Below are positions 36,624-46,418 of a stretch of 64,000 nucleotides of DNA, one piece after another. A model generated the notes under the pieces. That model made no database searches and had not been told where the DNA came from. It was given only the letters and a program-made list of their open reading frames with translations. A program made the translations under genes and the position numbers. How positions within the stretch are numbered: position 1 is the stretch's first letter; the number at the start of each line of letters is the position of its first letter. The stretch comes from Chitinophaga sp. CF118 (GTDB lineage Bacteria > Bacteroidota > Bacteroidia > Chitinophagales > Chitinophagaceae), in contig NZ_FOMK01000001.1 in NCBI RefSeq assembly GCF_900112615.1, positions 372,001 through 436,000 on the forward strand. Direction: 5' to 3'.

Positions 36624-38033
36624 TCAATCAACCAATAATGCTCTCGGGTCTGTTACAACACCGGTTACTGCTGCCGCAGCTGCCACTAAAGGACTTGCCA
36701 GCATTGTTCTCGCACCAGGGCCTTGTCTTCCTTCAAAATTCCTGTTGCTGGTGCTCACCGCATATTTACCTGCAGGAATTTTATCGTCATTCATAGCCAG
36801 GCAGGCAGAACATCCGGGTTGACGAAGTTCGAATCCTGCTTTAGTCAGTATATCCAATATCCCTTCGTCTTTAATTTGTTGTTCTACGATATGCGAACCG
36901 GGCACTATCCATGCTATAACGTGATCTGCTTTTTTACGACCTTTCACAATAGATGCAAATGCACGGAAATCTTCGATACGTCCGTTAGTACAGCTACCGA
37001 TGAATACATAATCCACTTTTTTGCCAAGCATCTCTTCTTCCTCATGAAAGCCCATATATTCGAGCGACTTTTCATAACTGGCTTTACTACCACCGGCTTC
37101 CGCTGCAACAGGGATATGTTTGGTGATCCCCATACCCATACCTGGATTGGTACCGTAAGTGATCATAGGTTCTATATCCGCAGCATCATAATTATATTCC
37201 AGGTCAAAACCTGCACCTTCATCTGTTTTCAGAGTTTTCCAGTAGGCAAGTGCTGTATCCCAGGCAGCATCTTTCGGTGCTTTCTCCCTACCTTTGATAT
37301 AGGCAAAAGTAGTTTCATCCGGTGCAATCATACCACCGCGGGCGCCCATTTCGATGCTCATATTACAAACAGTCATACGGCCTTCCATACTCATGTTCTC
37401 AAATACATCTCCGGCAAATTCTACAAAATAACCGGTAGCACCTGCTGCAGTCAATTTAGCAATGATATAGAGTACAACGTCTTTAGGAACAATGCCTTTA
37501 CCCAGCTTACCATTTACTTTAATGCGCATTTTCTTTGGCTTGGGTTGCATAATGCATTGGGAAGAAAGTACCATTTCCACTTCGGAGGTACCAATACCAA
37601 ATGCAATAGCGCCAAAGGCACCGTGAGTAGACGTATGGGAATCACCGCAAACGATTGTCATACCTGGAAGGGTAATACCGTTTTCAGGACCTACCACATG
37701 TACGATACCATTCTTTGGATTACCTAAACCCCAATGCGAAATGCCATATTTGGCCGAATTCGTTTCCAATGCTTTCAACTGGTTGGCAGAAAGAGGGTCC
37801 TGTACAGGCAGATGCTGATTGATGGTAGGCGTATTATGATCGGCCGTAGCAAATGTTTTCCCTGAAAACATTACTTTAAGACCACGGCTCTCCAAACCCA
37901 GGAATGCTACCGGGCTGGTCACCTCATGGATAAAATGACGGTCTATAAATAGTACATCAGGACCATCTTCAATTTTCCTGACCACGTGGGCATCCCATAC
38001 TTTGTCAAATAATGTAGCTGGCTTCTGGCTCAT
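36624..38033 (-). CDS. leuC: 3-isopropylmalate dehydratase, large subunit
   Basis: The aconitase-fold large subunit that isomerises 2- to 3-isopropylmalate with a [4Fe-4S] cluster. At 469 aa it is full length. The cluster cysteines lie in [12 protein letters not shown] (one) and [11 protein letters not shown] (two). Other marks: [20 protein letters not shown] and [20 protein letters not shown]. It is the first gene of the leu operon. The 215 bp upstream contain a small hairpin (CAGATAA 38077-38083 with 38092-38098) but no leucine-rich leader ORF that I could find. Confidence 0.97.
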   Translation of the reverse strand: MSQKPATLFDKVWDAHVVRKIEDGPDVLFIDRHFIHEVTSPVAFLGLESRGLKVMFSGKTFATADHNTPTINQHLPVQDPLSANQLKALETNSAKYGISHWGLGNPKNGIVHVVGPENGITLPGMTIVCGDSHTSTHGAFGAIAFGIGTSEVEMVLSSQCIMQPKPKKMRIKVNGKLGKGIVPKDVVLYIIAKLTAAGATGYFVEFAGDVFENMSMEGRMTVCNMSIEMGARGGMIAPDETTFAYIKGREKAPKDAAWDTALAYWKTLKTDEGAGFDLEYNYDAADIEPMITYGTNPGMGMGITKHIPVAAEAGGSKASYEKSLEYMGFHEEEEMLGKKVDYVFIGSCTNGRIEDFRAFASIVKGRKKADHVIAWIVPGSHIVEQQIKDEGILDILTKAGFELRQPGCSACLAMNDDKIPAGKYAVSTSNRNFEGRQGPGARTMLASPLVAAAAAVTGVVTDPRALLVD

Positions 38034-38250
38034 TTATCATAATTTAAATGTGAGTGTAAAATTCTTAAAATATATCCAGATAATCACCATTTTATCTGAA
38101 TTATTTCTAAGTACAATGGGAATACTTTACAATTCAACGACACATGAATTGGAATATGGTCTTCCTTAAGCATAAAATTAATTTATAATTTAGCTTTTTG
38201 TTAACATATAAGCCTCAGAATATTACTACTAAAGTGCTATAAATGAGGGC

Positions 38251-38278
38251 AAAAAAAATCCCGGGACATTGCCCGGGA
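38251..38278 (-). terminator. Terminator of clpC
   Basis: TCCCGGG(ACATTG)CCCGGGA followed on the minus strand by eight T, 40 nt past the clpC stop. Stem and flanks nearly duplicate the leu operon terminator. Confidence 0.92.
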
Positions 38279-38317
38279 CTTCTTTCAAAACAATTTCTAT
38301 CAACTATGGCTTACTGT

Positions 38318-40855
38318 TTATGCTTCTTTTGTTTCAGAAATACTATTCCTTTCTTCTGAATTTTTCAAAGTAAAAACCAGTTTCTGATTTTCCTTGTCAA
38401 GATTAGCGATCAGAATATCTCCGTTATGAATGTTCATATTCAGTATCTCTTCAGCCAAAGGATCTTCCAGGTATTTCTGGATGGCCCTGTGCAGCGGACG
38501 GGCGCCAAACTGATGGTCGTAACCTTTCTCTGCAAGGAAACCTTTCGCTTCTTCTGTCAGTTCAAGGCTAAAGCCCAGATTTTCAAGGCGTTTCAGTACA
38601 CTCTTCATGGTGATATCTATGATAGTATAGATATGATCCTTTGAGAGGGAGTTGAATATGATCACGTCATCGATACGGTTCAGGAACTCAGGAGAGAAAG
38701 TACGTTTCAGCGCTTTTTCAATCACTGACTTGGTATTTTCATCTTCGTTACCAGATTTAGCGGCGGTGGTGAAACCAACACCTGCTCCGAAATCTTTCAA
38801 CTGACGTGCTCCGATATTGGAGGTCATGATAATCAGTGTATTCTTGAAATCCACTTTACGGCCAAGACCATCGGTAAGGATACCATCATCAAGCACCTGC
38901 AGCAGGATATTGTAGATATCCGGATGTGCTTTTTCAATTTCATCCAGCAGGATCACGGAGTAAGGTTTACGGCGAACTTTTTCAGTCAGCTGACCACCTT
39001 CTTCATAACCTACATAACCTGGAGGCGCTCCGATCAAACGGCTCAGGGAGAATTTCTCCATGTATTCCGTCATATCAATACGGATCAGTGAATCTTCGGA
39101 ATCGAACATGTAGCGTGCCAGCGATTTAGCCAGCTCGGTTTTACCCACACCTGTTGGTCCGAGGAATATGAAGGTACCGATTGGTTTCTTAGGATCTTTC
39201 AACCCTACACGGTTACGCTGTATAGCTTTGGTTACTTTGCTGATTGCGTCATCCTGTCCAACCACTGCACCTTTCAGGTCATCCCCCATACGGCGCAGCT
39301 TCTCGGTTTCAGCCTGTACCATCCGTTTTACCGGGATACCGGTCATCATGCTCACTACTTCAGCAATCGCTTCTTCATCAATTGGGTAGCGTTTGTGTTT
39401 CACTTCTTCTTCCCACACAGCTTTTGCACGTTCCAGGTCTTCACCCAGTTTCTTTTCAGTGTCACGTAAAGCAGCCGCTTCTTCAAAGCGCTGGCTCTTC
39501 ACTACTTTATTTTTTTCCTGCTTAATATCCTCTATCTGTTTTTCCAGTTCAAGGATATTAGTAGGTACATTGATATTCTTCAGGTGTACACGGGCTCCTA
39601 CCTCATCCAGTACGTCTATCGCCTTATCGGGCAACAGGCGGTCTGTCATATAACGATCGCTCAGTTTCACGCAGGCATCGATTGCATCTTGTGAATAGCT
39701 AACGTTATGATACTCTTCGTACCGGGGTTTGATGTTGTTGAGGATCTGAATGGTTTCGTCTACAGTTGGAGGTTCTACCATCACTTTCTGGAAACGACGG
39801 TCTAATGCACCATCCTTTTCAATGTACATGCGGTATTCATCCAAAGTAGAAGCACCAATGCACTGCAGTTCCCCACGAGCCAGTGCCGGTTTGAAGATGT
39901 TGGAAGCATCCAGCGAACCGGAAGCACCACCAGCACCAACAATTGTGTGGATCTCATCAATGAACAATATCACATCCCGGTTCTTCTCCAGTTCATTCAT
40001 AATAGCTTTCATCCTTTCCTCAAACTGGCCACGGTACTTGGTACCAGCCACCAGTGCTGCCAGGTCGAGGCTAACCACGCGCTTGTCGAACAGCACGCGG
40101 GATACCTTACGCTGCACAATGCGCAGTGCCAGGCCCTCTACGATAGCGGTTTTACCCACTCCCGGTTCCCCGATGAGGATTGGATTATTCTTTTTACGGC
40201 GGGACAATATCTGCGATACACGCTCAATTTCCTGCTCGCGACCCACAATTGGATCTAAGCTGCCACTCTCGGCCAGCTTGGTGATATCCCTGCCGAAATT
40301 ATCCAGGACAGGGGTCTTAGACTTTGTATTAGTTTGTTTCGCTTTTGAGGCAAAGCTTTTGCGTTCATCTTCAAATTCTTCCTCTCCAGGATCATCAAAC
40401 TCTGCTTTGGGATCAGCAGATTTTACAAAGCCCAGTTCGTTTTTAAAAGTGTCGTAATCCACGTCAAACTGTTGTAAGATTTGTGTACAAACGTTTTCTT
40501 TATTCTTGAGGATAGAAAGCATTAAATGCTCTGTTTCTACAGTAGGGCTTTTCAGCGCCTTTGCTTCAAGTACGGTTACCCGTATGACCTTTTCTGCCTG
40601 CCTTGTGAGCGGGAGACTGTTGATATTGGCAATGTTTTTTCCTGTCTTGTCTTTAACCGCCAATTCAACCTCCTTACGCAGTTCATAGAGGTCTACATTT
40701 AAAGCCTGCAGAATTTTAACAGCTGTCCCTTCCCCCTCTCTTATAATGCCTAGCAGCAGGTGTTCTGTGCCGATGAAATCATTCCCTAAGCGAAGAGCTT
40801 CCTCCCTGCTAAACGAAATTATCTCCTTTACTTGCGGTGAAAAATTCTGGTCCAT
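38318..40855 (-). CDS. clpC: ATP-dependent Clp protease ATP-binding subunit ClpC
   Basis: An 845-aa Hsp100 unfoldase that feeds substrates to ClpP. Two Clp N repeats (about 1-145) lead to the first AAA+ domain with Walker A GEPGVGKT (about residue 220) and Walker [18 protein letters not shown]-containing middle domain (about 420-470; [20 protein letters not shown]) marks ClpC rather than ClpA. The second AAA+ domain has [15 protein letters not shown] (about 560) and [11 protein letters not shown]. The C-terminal D2-small domain follows. It is a single gene, and no CtsR-type operator was recognised in the 200-bp upstream region. Confidence 0.96.
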   Translation of the reverse strand: MDQNFSPQVKEIISFSREEALRLGNDFIGTEHLLLGIIREGEGTAVKILQALNVDLYELRKEVELAVKDKTGKNIANINSLPLTRQAEKVIRVTVLEAKALKSPTVETEHLMLSILKNKENVCTQILQQFDVDYDTFKNELGFVKSADPKAEFDDPGEEEFEDERKSFASKAKQTNTKSKTPVLDNFGRDITKLAESGSLDPIVGREQEIERVSQILSRRKKNNPILIGEPGVGKTAIVEGLALRIVQRKVSRVLFDKRVVSLDLAALVAGTKYRGQFEERMKAIMNELEKNRDVILFIDEIHTIVGAGGASGSLDASNIFKPALARGELQCIGASTLDEYRMYIEKDGALDRRFQKVMVEPPTVDETIQILNNIKPRYEEYHNVSYSQDAIDACVKLSDRYMTDRLLPDKAIDVLDEVGARVHLKNINVPTNILELEKQIEDIKQEKNKVVKSQRFEEAAALRDTEKKLGEDLERAKAVWEEEVKHKRYPIDEEAIAEVVSMMTGIPVKRMVQAETEKLRRMGDDLKGAVVGQDDAISKVTKAIQRNRVGLKDPKKPIGTFIFLGPTGVGKTELAKSLARYMFDSEDSLIRIDMTEYMEKFSLSRLIGAPPGYVGYEEGGQLTEKVRRKPYSVILLDEIEKAHPDIYNILLQVLDDGILTDGLGRKVDFKNTLIIMTSNIGARQLKDFGAGVGFTTAAKSGNEDENTKSVIEKALKRTFSPEFLNRIDDVIIFNSLSKDHIYTIIDITMKSVLKRLENLGFSLELTEEAKGFLAEKGYDHQFGARPLHRAIQKYLEDPLAEEILNMNIHNGDILIANLDKENQKLVFTLKNSEERNSISETKEA

Positions 40856-41060
40856 TGTGAGAATATTAAATTATTAAAACCCTTACGGGGACTTGCTTAT
40901 ACAATATTAGCAAATAATTTTGATTTACCTTTACCATCACACGTTAATAGTATAAGTATATAACTGAGTGCTGATTAGATTGTGTGAAGTAAGAAGAAGG
41001 CTGTTTTTTGGCAGGATTCCAGATTACTTATTTACTAATTTATAAAACAAAATCTTGCTA

Positions 41061-41435
41061 ATGAAATTCAAAATTGATACCAAAGAAAAAATACTGGTGA
41101 TAAGTCCGGAAATTAGTGAGCTAAATGCTAATTTGTCAGCCTCCTTCATAACAGAAATCACCGGTTTACCCGATCTGGAAGAGCGTAATCTCATACTGGA
41201 CATGACATTAGTGGAAAAGTCCGACGATGCTGGAATACAAGCCATATTAACAGTCTATCACCAACAGTATGACAGAGGTCTCTCCTGCGCATTAACAGGT
41301 CTTAACAGCACTTTAACACTTCTTGTAAAAGAAGCGGACGAATCAGTATATAACCTTGCCCCTACTATGGCAGAAGCGATAGACCTCGTTATGATGGAAG
41401 ATCTTGAAAGGGAATTGATGCAGGACGAAGAGTAA
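41061..41435 (+). CDS. STAS-domain protein (anti-sigma factor antagonist type)
   Basis: A 124-aa single STAS domain. Pattern: MKFKIDTKEKILVISPEISE as the first strands, then LEERNLILDMTLVEKSDDAG, the segment where anti-anti-sigma factors carry a phosphorylatable Ser (here Ser in VEKSDDAG, Asp-Asp after it), then YDRGLSCALTGLNSTLTLLV. The C-terminus ends with an acidic tail. A TTG two codons upstream is possible, but the ATG is preferred. No kinase partner is adjacent. rnz follows after 106 bp on the same strand, as in other Bacteroidota by my recollection. Confidence 0.75.
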   Translation: MKFKIDTKEKILVISPEISELNANLSASFITEITGLPDLEERNLILDMTLVEKSDDAGIQAILTVYHQQYDRGLSCALTGLNSTLTLLVKEADESVYNLAPTMAEAIDLVMMEDLERELMQDEE

Positions 41436-41541
41436 TTTTCTGCACATACTACCAGATGCCAACATTATTCCCAAATGTGGAATTAATGTTCCATTCTACG
41501 GAAAATGAATCCTGATTATGTAATTATTTTTATTTTAGGGC

Positions 41542-42450
41542 ATGTTTGCGGTAACCATATTAGGTAATAATTCAGCTATCCCCACGTTAGACAGACATCC
41601 AACGGCACAGATAGTCACATGTAATGATCAGTTGCTGCTCGTTGACTGTGGTGAGGGCACCCAGTTGCAAATAGCCCGTTACAAAATAAAAAGAAGCCGG
41701 TTAAGGTACATTTTCATCAGCCATCTGCATGGAGATCACTACTTTGGACTGATAGGCCTTCTGAACAGCCTTAGCCTGTTGGGCAGAATCGATCCTTTAA
41801 CCGTATATGCTCCACCGGAGCTGGAAACCATCCTGTTACTCCAGCTGGAATGTTCCGGTACCACTCTCCATTTTGAATTACAGTTTGTTCCGCTGATCGC
41901 AGAGAATCAAGGTGTTATACTCGAGGATAAAGAACTCCGTGTTAGCTTCTTCCCTACCCGGCACCGTATTCCCTGTTATGGTTTCATCATCGAAATGCAG
42001 AAACGGAAGCGGAAAATTATCCCGGAACAAGCCAGGGCATATGAAATCCCGGCTGCTTATTTCTCGCAATTGCAGGACGGCGCTGATTATCAACGCAAAG
42101 ACGGCCTGCTCGTTAAAAATGATTGGGTAACCCTTCCACCGCCACTGGGTAAACGCTATGTTTATTGTGCAGATACAATCTATACAGAAGATCTTCTTCC
42201 TTTTGCGGAGAAAGCAGACCTGCTTTATCATGAAACAACGTATCTCAATAATCTGGCAGAAAGGGCCGCAGAAAGATATCACAGCACCAGTGTGCAGGCA
42301 GCTACCCTTGCTCTGAAAGCGGGGGTAAAACGCCTCATAATCGGGCATTTCTCATCTAAATACACAGAACTCGAACCTTTCCTGGAAGAAAGCCGTCCTG
42401 TATTCCCGGATACAGATCTGGCCATAGAAGGTGCTACTTATATCATATAA
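41542..42450 (+). CDS. rnz: Ribonuclease Z (tRNA 3' processing endonuclease)
   Basis: Cleaves pre-tRNA 3' trailers. This is relevant here because the tRNA-Asp at 44.6 kb does not encode CCA. At 302 aa it has the normal bacterial length. The metallo-beta-lactamase core shows the zinc motif FISHLHGDHYFG (HxHxDH), later ligands in FFPTRHRIPCYGF, YCADTIYTEDL and DLLYHETTYL, and the terminal His in LIIGHFSSKY. The flexible-arm region is at about 150-180. It ends at a strong bidirectional terminator facing dapA. Confidence 0.95.
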   Translation: MFAVTILGNNSAIPTLDRHPTAQIVTCNDQLLLVDCGEGTQLQIARYKIKRSRLRYIFISHLHGDHYFGLIGLLNSLSLLGRIDPLTVYAPPELETILLLQLECSGTTLHFELQFVPLIAENQGVILEDKELRVSFFPTRHRIPCYGFIIEMQKRKRKIIPEQARAYEIPAAYFSQLQDGADYQRKDGLLVKNDWVTLPPPLGKRYVYCADTIYTEDLLPFAEKADLLYHETTYLNNLAERAAERYHSTSVQAATLALKAGVKRLIIGHFSSKYTELEPFLEESRPVFPDTDLAIEGATYII

Positions 42451-42456
42451 CGAAAA

Positions 42457-42489
42457 ATCCCCGTCCGGGCATATAACCAGGACGGGGAT
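42457..42489. terminator. Bidirectional terminator between rnz and dapA
   Basis: Perfect 10-bp stem ATCCCCGTCC (42457-42466) with GGACGGGGAT (42480-42489), 13-nt loop. A T run follows on the minus strand and TATTTT on the plus strand. Confidence 0.9.
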
Positions 42490-42512
42490 CCGTATTTTAA
42501 GACACTTACTGT

Positions 42513-43391
42513 CTATTTGTAATTCTTCGCAAACGTAGCGATCCGGCTTCTCAAACCTTCACTTACCGGTACCACTGGCAAACGCAGTACATTTTCCACA
42601 ATACCAGCCCCATTTAAGAACGCTTTTGGACCAGCCGGGTTATTCTCTTCAAACATGAGATCAAACGCTTCCTGGAGCTTATTATTCAATTCACGGGCTA
42701 CCGGATAATTGTTCTCCAGAGCAGCTCTGACCATTCCGGAAACGTCTTTTGCATAATAATTGGCCCCTACTGAGATCAATCCGTCCATACCACAGGCTAT
42801 TTGTGCCAATGCCAGGGCGTCATCGCCACTCACTACCAGGAAATCTTTTGGCTTATCCCGGAGTATCTGCATGCACTGTATCATATCTCCGCTCGCTTCC
42901 TTCATAGCCACTATATTGGGGACCTCATGCGCCAGCCTAAGTGTGGTCTGTGCAGTCATATTACGTCCCGTACGACCAGGTACGTTATACAGAATGATCG
43001 GCTTCGGAGAAGCTGCAGCGATTGTTTTATAGTGCTGGAAAATACCTTCCTGGCTAGGTTTGCTGTAATAGGGTGCTACGCTGAGTACCGCTGCCGCTTC
43101 ATCCAGCGGGCAGGTTTCCAGGCGCTTCACCACATCGCGGGTGTTGTAATCTCCAATACCCACTACGACAGGAACCCGTTTACTTACTTTTTCAAAAGTG
43201 AATTTCATAAGATCCAGCTTCTCATCTGCGCTGAGAGTGGGAGTTTCACCAGTGGTACCAAGGGATACTATATAGTCTACCCCACCGGTAATCACATGAT
43301 CAATCAATTTTTCCAAAGCATTCCAGTCAATGCTTTCATCTTTTTTAAAGGGCGTAACCAGTGCAACACCGGTGCCTCTTAATTGTTCCAT
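42513..43391 (-). CDS. dapA: 4-hydroxy-tetrahydrodipicolinate synthase
   Basis: Condenses pyruvate with aspartate semialdehyde, the first step of the lysine/diaminopimelate branch. It is 292 aa, full length. A TIM barrel opens with GVALVTPFKKDESIDWNALE and YIVSLGTTGETPTLSADEK; the active-site Tyr is in IILYNVPGRTGRNM and the Schiff-base Lys in IVAMKEASGD. The gene follows accA after 98 bp. Upstream, CATCTTTG (43452-43459, minus) with a TTG 21 bp before may be its own promoter. Confidence 0.97.
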   Translation of the reverse strand: MEQLRGTGVALVTPFKKDESIDWNALEKLIDHVITGGVDYIVSLGTTGETPTLSADEKLDLMKFTFEKVSKRVPVVVGIGDYNTRDVVKRLETCPLDEAAAVLSVAPYYSKPSQEGIFQHYKTIAAASPKPIILYNVPGRTGRNMTAQTTLRLAHEVPNIVAMKEASGDMIQCMQILRDKPKDFLVVSGDDALALAQIACGMDGLISVGANYYAKDVSGMVRAALENNYPVARELNNKLQEAFDLMFEENNPAGPKAFLNGAGIVENVLRLPVVPVSEGLRSRIATFAKNYK

Positions 43392-43489
43392 ATCTTATAA
43401 AATTCCAGATAACAAATTCCAAAATTGCACCTCTTCACTCAGAAAGAGCTGCAAAGATGGTAATTTGGAACGTTATGTTACAAATATTT

Positions 43490-44443
43490 TTAGCGTTCGT
43501 CGTAAAAACCCATATTACTGAACTTGTCTATCCGTTGTTCAATACGGGTTTCCGGATCAATCTTTCGTAATTCAGCCAGCGTATCCTTGATTGTCTGCTT
43601 AAGAATAACAGCCATTTCATCAGGATTTACATGAGCTCCCCCCAGTGGTTCTTTAATTACCCCGTCAACCAGGCCAAAACGACTCATGTGTTCAGAAGTC
43701 AGCTTTAGTTCTTCAGCAGCTTTTTCCTTGAAATTCCAGCTACGCCACAGAATGGTAGAACAGTTTTCGGGAGAGATTACTGTATACCAGCTGTTTTCCA
43801 GCATCAGGATCCTATCGCCAATACCAATACCCAGGGCTCCACCGGAAGCGCCTTCGCCGATGATGATGCAGATAACAGGTACCCGCAGCTTCACCATTTC
43901 GAAGATATTACGGGCAATAGCTTCACCCTGACCACGTTCTTCAGCTTCCAGACCGGGATAAGCTCCGGGAGTGTCAATAAGCGTAACAATGGGCTTATTG
44001 AACTTCTCTGCCAGCTTCATAAGACGCAGGGCCTTACGGTAGCCTTCAGGATTGGCCATACCGAAGTTTCGGATCTGACGCATTTTGGTATTAATCCCTT
44101 TCTGTTGACCAATAAACATAACCGTTTCACCATCCAGCTCAGCAAAACCACCTATCATGGCTTTATCATCCTTCACATTCCTGTCGCCATGCAATTCAAC
44201 AAAGTTGGTGCACATCTTTTCGATGTAAGCCAGTGTATAAGGCCTTTCCGGGTGTCTGCTGAGCAGTACCCGCTGGTAACTGGAGAGGTGATCATATACA
44301 TCTTTCCGGGTATTTACTATCTTTTGTTCATACTCCCTAACAGTTGCGGTTACGTCCACACCTGACTTTTCCCCGTTTTCTTTCAGTTTTTCTAACTGAT
44401 CGTACAGGTCCGCAATAGGTTTCTCAAAATCCAGGAATTGCAT
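43490..44443 (-). CDS. accA: Acetyl-CoA carboxylase carboxyltransferase, alpha subunit
   Basis: With AccD it transfers the carboxyl group from biotin to acetyl-CoA, forming malonyl-CoA for fatty acid synthesis. It is 317 aa, the common length. Marks: [20 protein letters not shown] (N-terminal helix), [39 protein letters not shown] and the crotonase-type oxyanion region [20 protein letters not shown]. No accD or accBC is adjacent. A near-match -7 box TATCTTTA lies upstream (44474-44481), back to back with the tRNA-Asp promoter. Confidence 0.97.
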   Translation of the reverse strand: MQFLDFEKPIADLYDQLEKLKENGEKSGVDVTATVREYEQKIVNTRKDVYDHLSSYQRVLLSRHPERPYTLAYIEKMCTNFVELHGDRNVKDDKAMIGGFAELDGETVMFIGQQKGINTKMRQIRNFGMANPEGYRKALRLMKLAEKFNKPIVTLIDTPGAYPGLEAEERGQGEAIARNIFEMVKLRVPVICIIIGEGASGGALGIGIGDRILMLENSWYTVISPENCSTILWRSWNFKEKAAEELKLTSEHMSRFGLVDGVIKEPLGGAHVNPDEMAVILKQTIKDTLAELRKIDPETRIEQRIDKFSNMGFYDER

Positions 44444-44508
44444 ATTTTAGTATAAATTGGTTAAAGATCGGTGTAAAGATAAGCGGTAAAAGTTTTTTTA
44501 AAAAAGAT

Positions 44509-44540
44509 TTGCAAAATTGGTTCGTTTCTCCCTATCTTTG
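44509..44540 (+). promoter_or_regulatory. Promoter of tRNA-Asp
   Basis: TTG (44509-44511), 21-bp spacer, TATCTTTG (44533-44540), 17 nt before the tRNA 5' end. Confidence 0.7.
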
Positions 44541-44557
44541 CAATCCCAAAACGGGAA

Positions 44558-44631
44558 GGATCAGTAGTTCAGTTGGTTAGAATGCCGCCCTGTCACGGCG
44601 GAGGTCGCGAGTTCGAGTCTCGTCTGGTCCG
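44558..44631 (+). tRNA. tRNA-Asp (GTC)
   Basis: A 74-nt cloverleaf. Acceptor GGATCAG pairs with CTGGTCC (one G-U), the D arm contains AGTTCAGTTGGTTAGA, and the anticodon arm CCGCC-CTGTCAC-GGCGG gives anticodon GTC. The T arm is CGCGA-GTTCGAGTC-TCG. The discriminator is G. CCA is not encoded. It looks intact, although its 3' end is also a candidate integration site. Confidence 0.97.
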
Positions 44632-44646
44632 CAAGCTTTAAAGCCT
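44629..44646. repeat. Candidate left attachment site at the tRNA-Asp 3' end
   Basis: CCGCAAGCTTTAAAGCCT spans the last three tRNA bases and the start of its terminator. The identical 18 bp recur at 59346-59363, 14.7 kb away, in the same orientation. Confidence 0.55.
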
Positions 44647-44673
44647 CTAAGTCGAAAGATTTGGAGGCTTTTT
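44640..44673 (+). terminator. Terminator of tRNA-Asp
   Basis: AAAGCCTC pairs with GAGGCTTT, extended by T-G and two A-T pairs, followed by TTTTT. Confidence 0.88.
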
Positions 44674-45139
44674 CATATGTAATCCCTCATGAATTTAATC
44701 TGACCCTATGCATTCCTGGCATCCTGTTCTTCTTCAATAAAATTTATTTTCATCAATTTTATTTTATAAGTTCTTTCTTAAAGACACCGTAAGTAAAAAA
44801 AAACTTCTTCCCATTTCCCCAATAGGGTGAAGATCAGAATTATTAGCCTTTCAAGAAATCCAATTCATGATTTTGCAGCCCCTTTTTAAAAGGTAGGTAG
44901 CAATTTTTTCGATTATGTAGCACCCTATGTCATGATGTCTATAAATCCACACTGAAATGGCTCTGGATTGGTTTAACATTAACTTGTTGATTGTTATGGT
45001 GTAAAACTTTGTTCCAGATTATTAGAGGTAGGTTTTGTAACTAACTGAACGATGAAATTTGTTAAAATTTTTATATGCGCAAAAAGACTGCGCATATAGG
45101 TTGCAACTTCGTAAAAAAAAGATCACCTAAATCTAAGTT
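44674..45139. other. AT-rich intergenic region at the left island end
   Basis: No gene is seen in 466 bp. The only clear structure is a 9-bp inverted repeat, TATATGCGC (45072-45080) with GCGCATATA (45090-45098), just before the next gene. Confidence 0.4.
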
Positions 45140-45394
45140 ATGAAAGAACATCTTATATACCTTCTCTACGAGCAATTTAAGTTTAATTGCATCATTCATC
45201 ATTTTAACTCAATTGGAATAGAAATTTCCAAATTTGAATTGAATAACAATCAAATAGTGCTGGATCTTATTGGCTTTCCGCAGGATGGCATTGTCGAATA
45301 TCATATAGGTCCTGATCATGACACTTATATCAGACAACGGCTGGGTTACTATTTCGAAGATATTGTTGAGCGAATGATTGAAATAAGGCAGTAA
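45140..45394 (+). CDS. Small protein of unknown function
   Basis: An 84-aa acidic cytosolic protein (MKEHLIYLLYEQFKFNCIIH; later YHIGPDHDTYIRQRLGYYFE). No known domain is recognised. Its stop is only 2 bp before the start of the frameshifted gene that follows, so the two were probably an operon, in the style of small accessory or immunity-like gene pairs; that role is a guess. Confidence 0.55.
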   Translation: MKEHLIYLLYEQFKFNCIIHHFNSIGIEISKFELNNNQIVLDLIGFPQDGIVEYHIGPDHDTYIRQRLGYYFEDIVERMIEIRQ

Positions 45395-45396
45395 CA

Positions 45397-45880
45397 ATGA
45401 CAAATGATGGATTGAACATTTCAGAAGATTATGAATTGTTTATAAAAGGAGAGTAAACAAGTATGTTGAAATGCTACTTAACGAACTTGATAATCCAAAT
45501 CTATTAGGACAAGATTTCTACCTGGCCCGGGAACAGGATAATCTGCCATTAATCTTAAGATGCCCACGAATGACTTCTGTGTTATATGTCCATTTTGATG
45601 TGAGTTTTAAATCAGGCAGTCCAGATTTTAAAATTCATAGTCCATTGGTACTACCACAGAAGGTGAAACCGTCGACTTTGAATGGAGGAATTTTTTCGAT
45701 AATGAAGCCCTTATTGAGGAACTGGAAATCTTTGCAGAAGGTAGTGTGTGGATTTGTAATGTGCTTTTTAAGAAATATTATAAAAACCAAATTGAAACAC
45801 ATATCACATTAATGGATGAAAAGTCTTACAGGGAACATCTTAAGCATTTCAGGCAGCATCTACCAACCTGGAACTATTAA
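45397..45880 (+). pseudogene. Frameshifted gene of unknown function
   Basis: Three consecutive frames together read as one protein: MTNDGLNISEDYELFIKGE from 45397, then RVNKYVEMLLNELDNPNLLG and onward to about 45645, then EGETVDFEWRNFFDNEALIE to the stop at 45878-45880 (end HFRQHLPTWNY). Two frameshifts, near 45445 and 45645, would restore about 160 codons. The frame open from 45471 to 45812 is only the middle piece with a nonsense tail. No family recognised. Confidence 0.5.
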
Positions 45881-45978
45881 CACTCAGACGCTACAGATTA
45901 ACCCTTTGAGAAAAAAAACACTCTTGCTAATTAACAAAAAAGAAAAGTATTAAAGTTAACCATAAATAAGAATCGATT

Positions 45979-46242
45979 ATGAACAAAGAAGAATTATTTG
46001 AATTTTTAGACAGCTGGATCCAGCAAGATAAAGCTAAAGATGGTTTTAAACCGATCAATGGCTACCAGCTGCATGCATATATGTTAGGGTTGGGATTTCA
46101 CCTTAAATGGTACCTTTCTGAAAAGGATTTCATTGCCATTGCAAAGGAACTAGATTTTGACCTTGAGGACGGACAGGCAGACAAGATTCTTTTCACATAC
46201 GGTGATCAAAATGTTGAACTTGAACTATATTCACAAGAATAA
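45979..46242 (+). CDS. Small acidic protein of unknown function
   Basis: An 87-aa protein (MNKEELFEFLDSWIQQDKAK; KWYLSEKDFIAIAKELDFDL; ending ELELYSQE). It has good codon character and a clear ATG, but no domain that I recognise. It lies between the frameshifted gene and a terminator-like hairpin, in accessory DNA. An immunity or antitoxin-like role is possible but unsupported. Confidence 0.55.
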   Translation: MNKEELFEFLDSWIQQDKAKDGFKPINGYQLHAYMLGLGFHLKWYLSEKDFIAIAKELDFDLEDGQADKILFTYGDQNVELELYSQE

Positions 46243-46314
46243 CTTATACTGCTACCTGGTGCAGACCATGTTGACGTCTTTTCTTTTCTAACTGCATAGC
46301 ATCTTGCCTTCCTT

Positions 46315-46349
46315 TGAACAGAGATTGGAATAGCTCCAATCTCTGTTCA
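46315..46349. terminator. Bidirectional terminator-like hairpin
   Basis: Perfect 15-bp stem TGAACAGAGATTGGA (46315-46329) with 46335-46349, 5-nt loop, between convergent genes. The T run is weak on the plus strand. Confidence 0.65.
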
Positions 46350-46418
46350 GTTATATCTAAAGACATTGTAGCCGATTATAATTATGGAATCTAAATAATC
46401 TCTTAATTTATAAACAAC

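Noticed and set aside
36723..37727. 334-codon plus-strand frame
   Set aside because: It lies entirely antisense to leuC; the composition (His/Cys/Phe/Thr-rich) is a shadow of leuC codons.
38034..38250. Leucine attenuator before leuC
   Set aside because: The only short ORF found is not leucine-rich and no leader terminator is present; the small hairpin 38077-38098 has no T tract.
39750..40457. 235-codon plus-strand frame
   Set aside because: Antisense to clpC and Ser/Arg-rich, as expected of a shadow frame.
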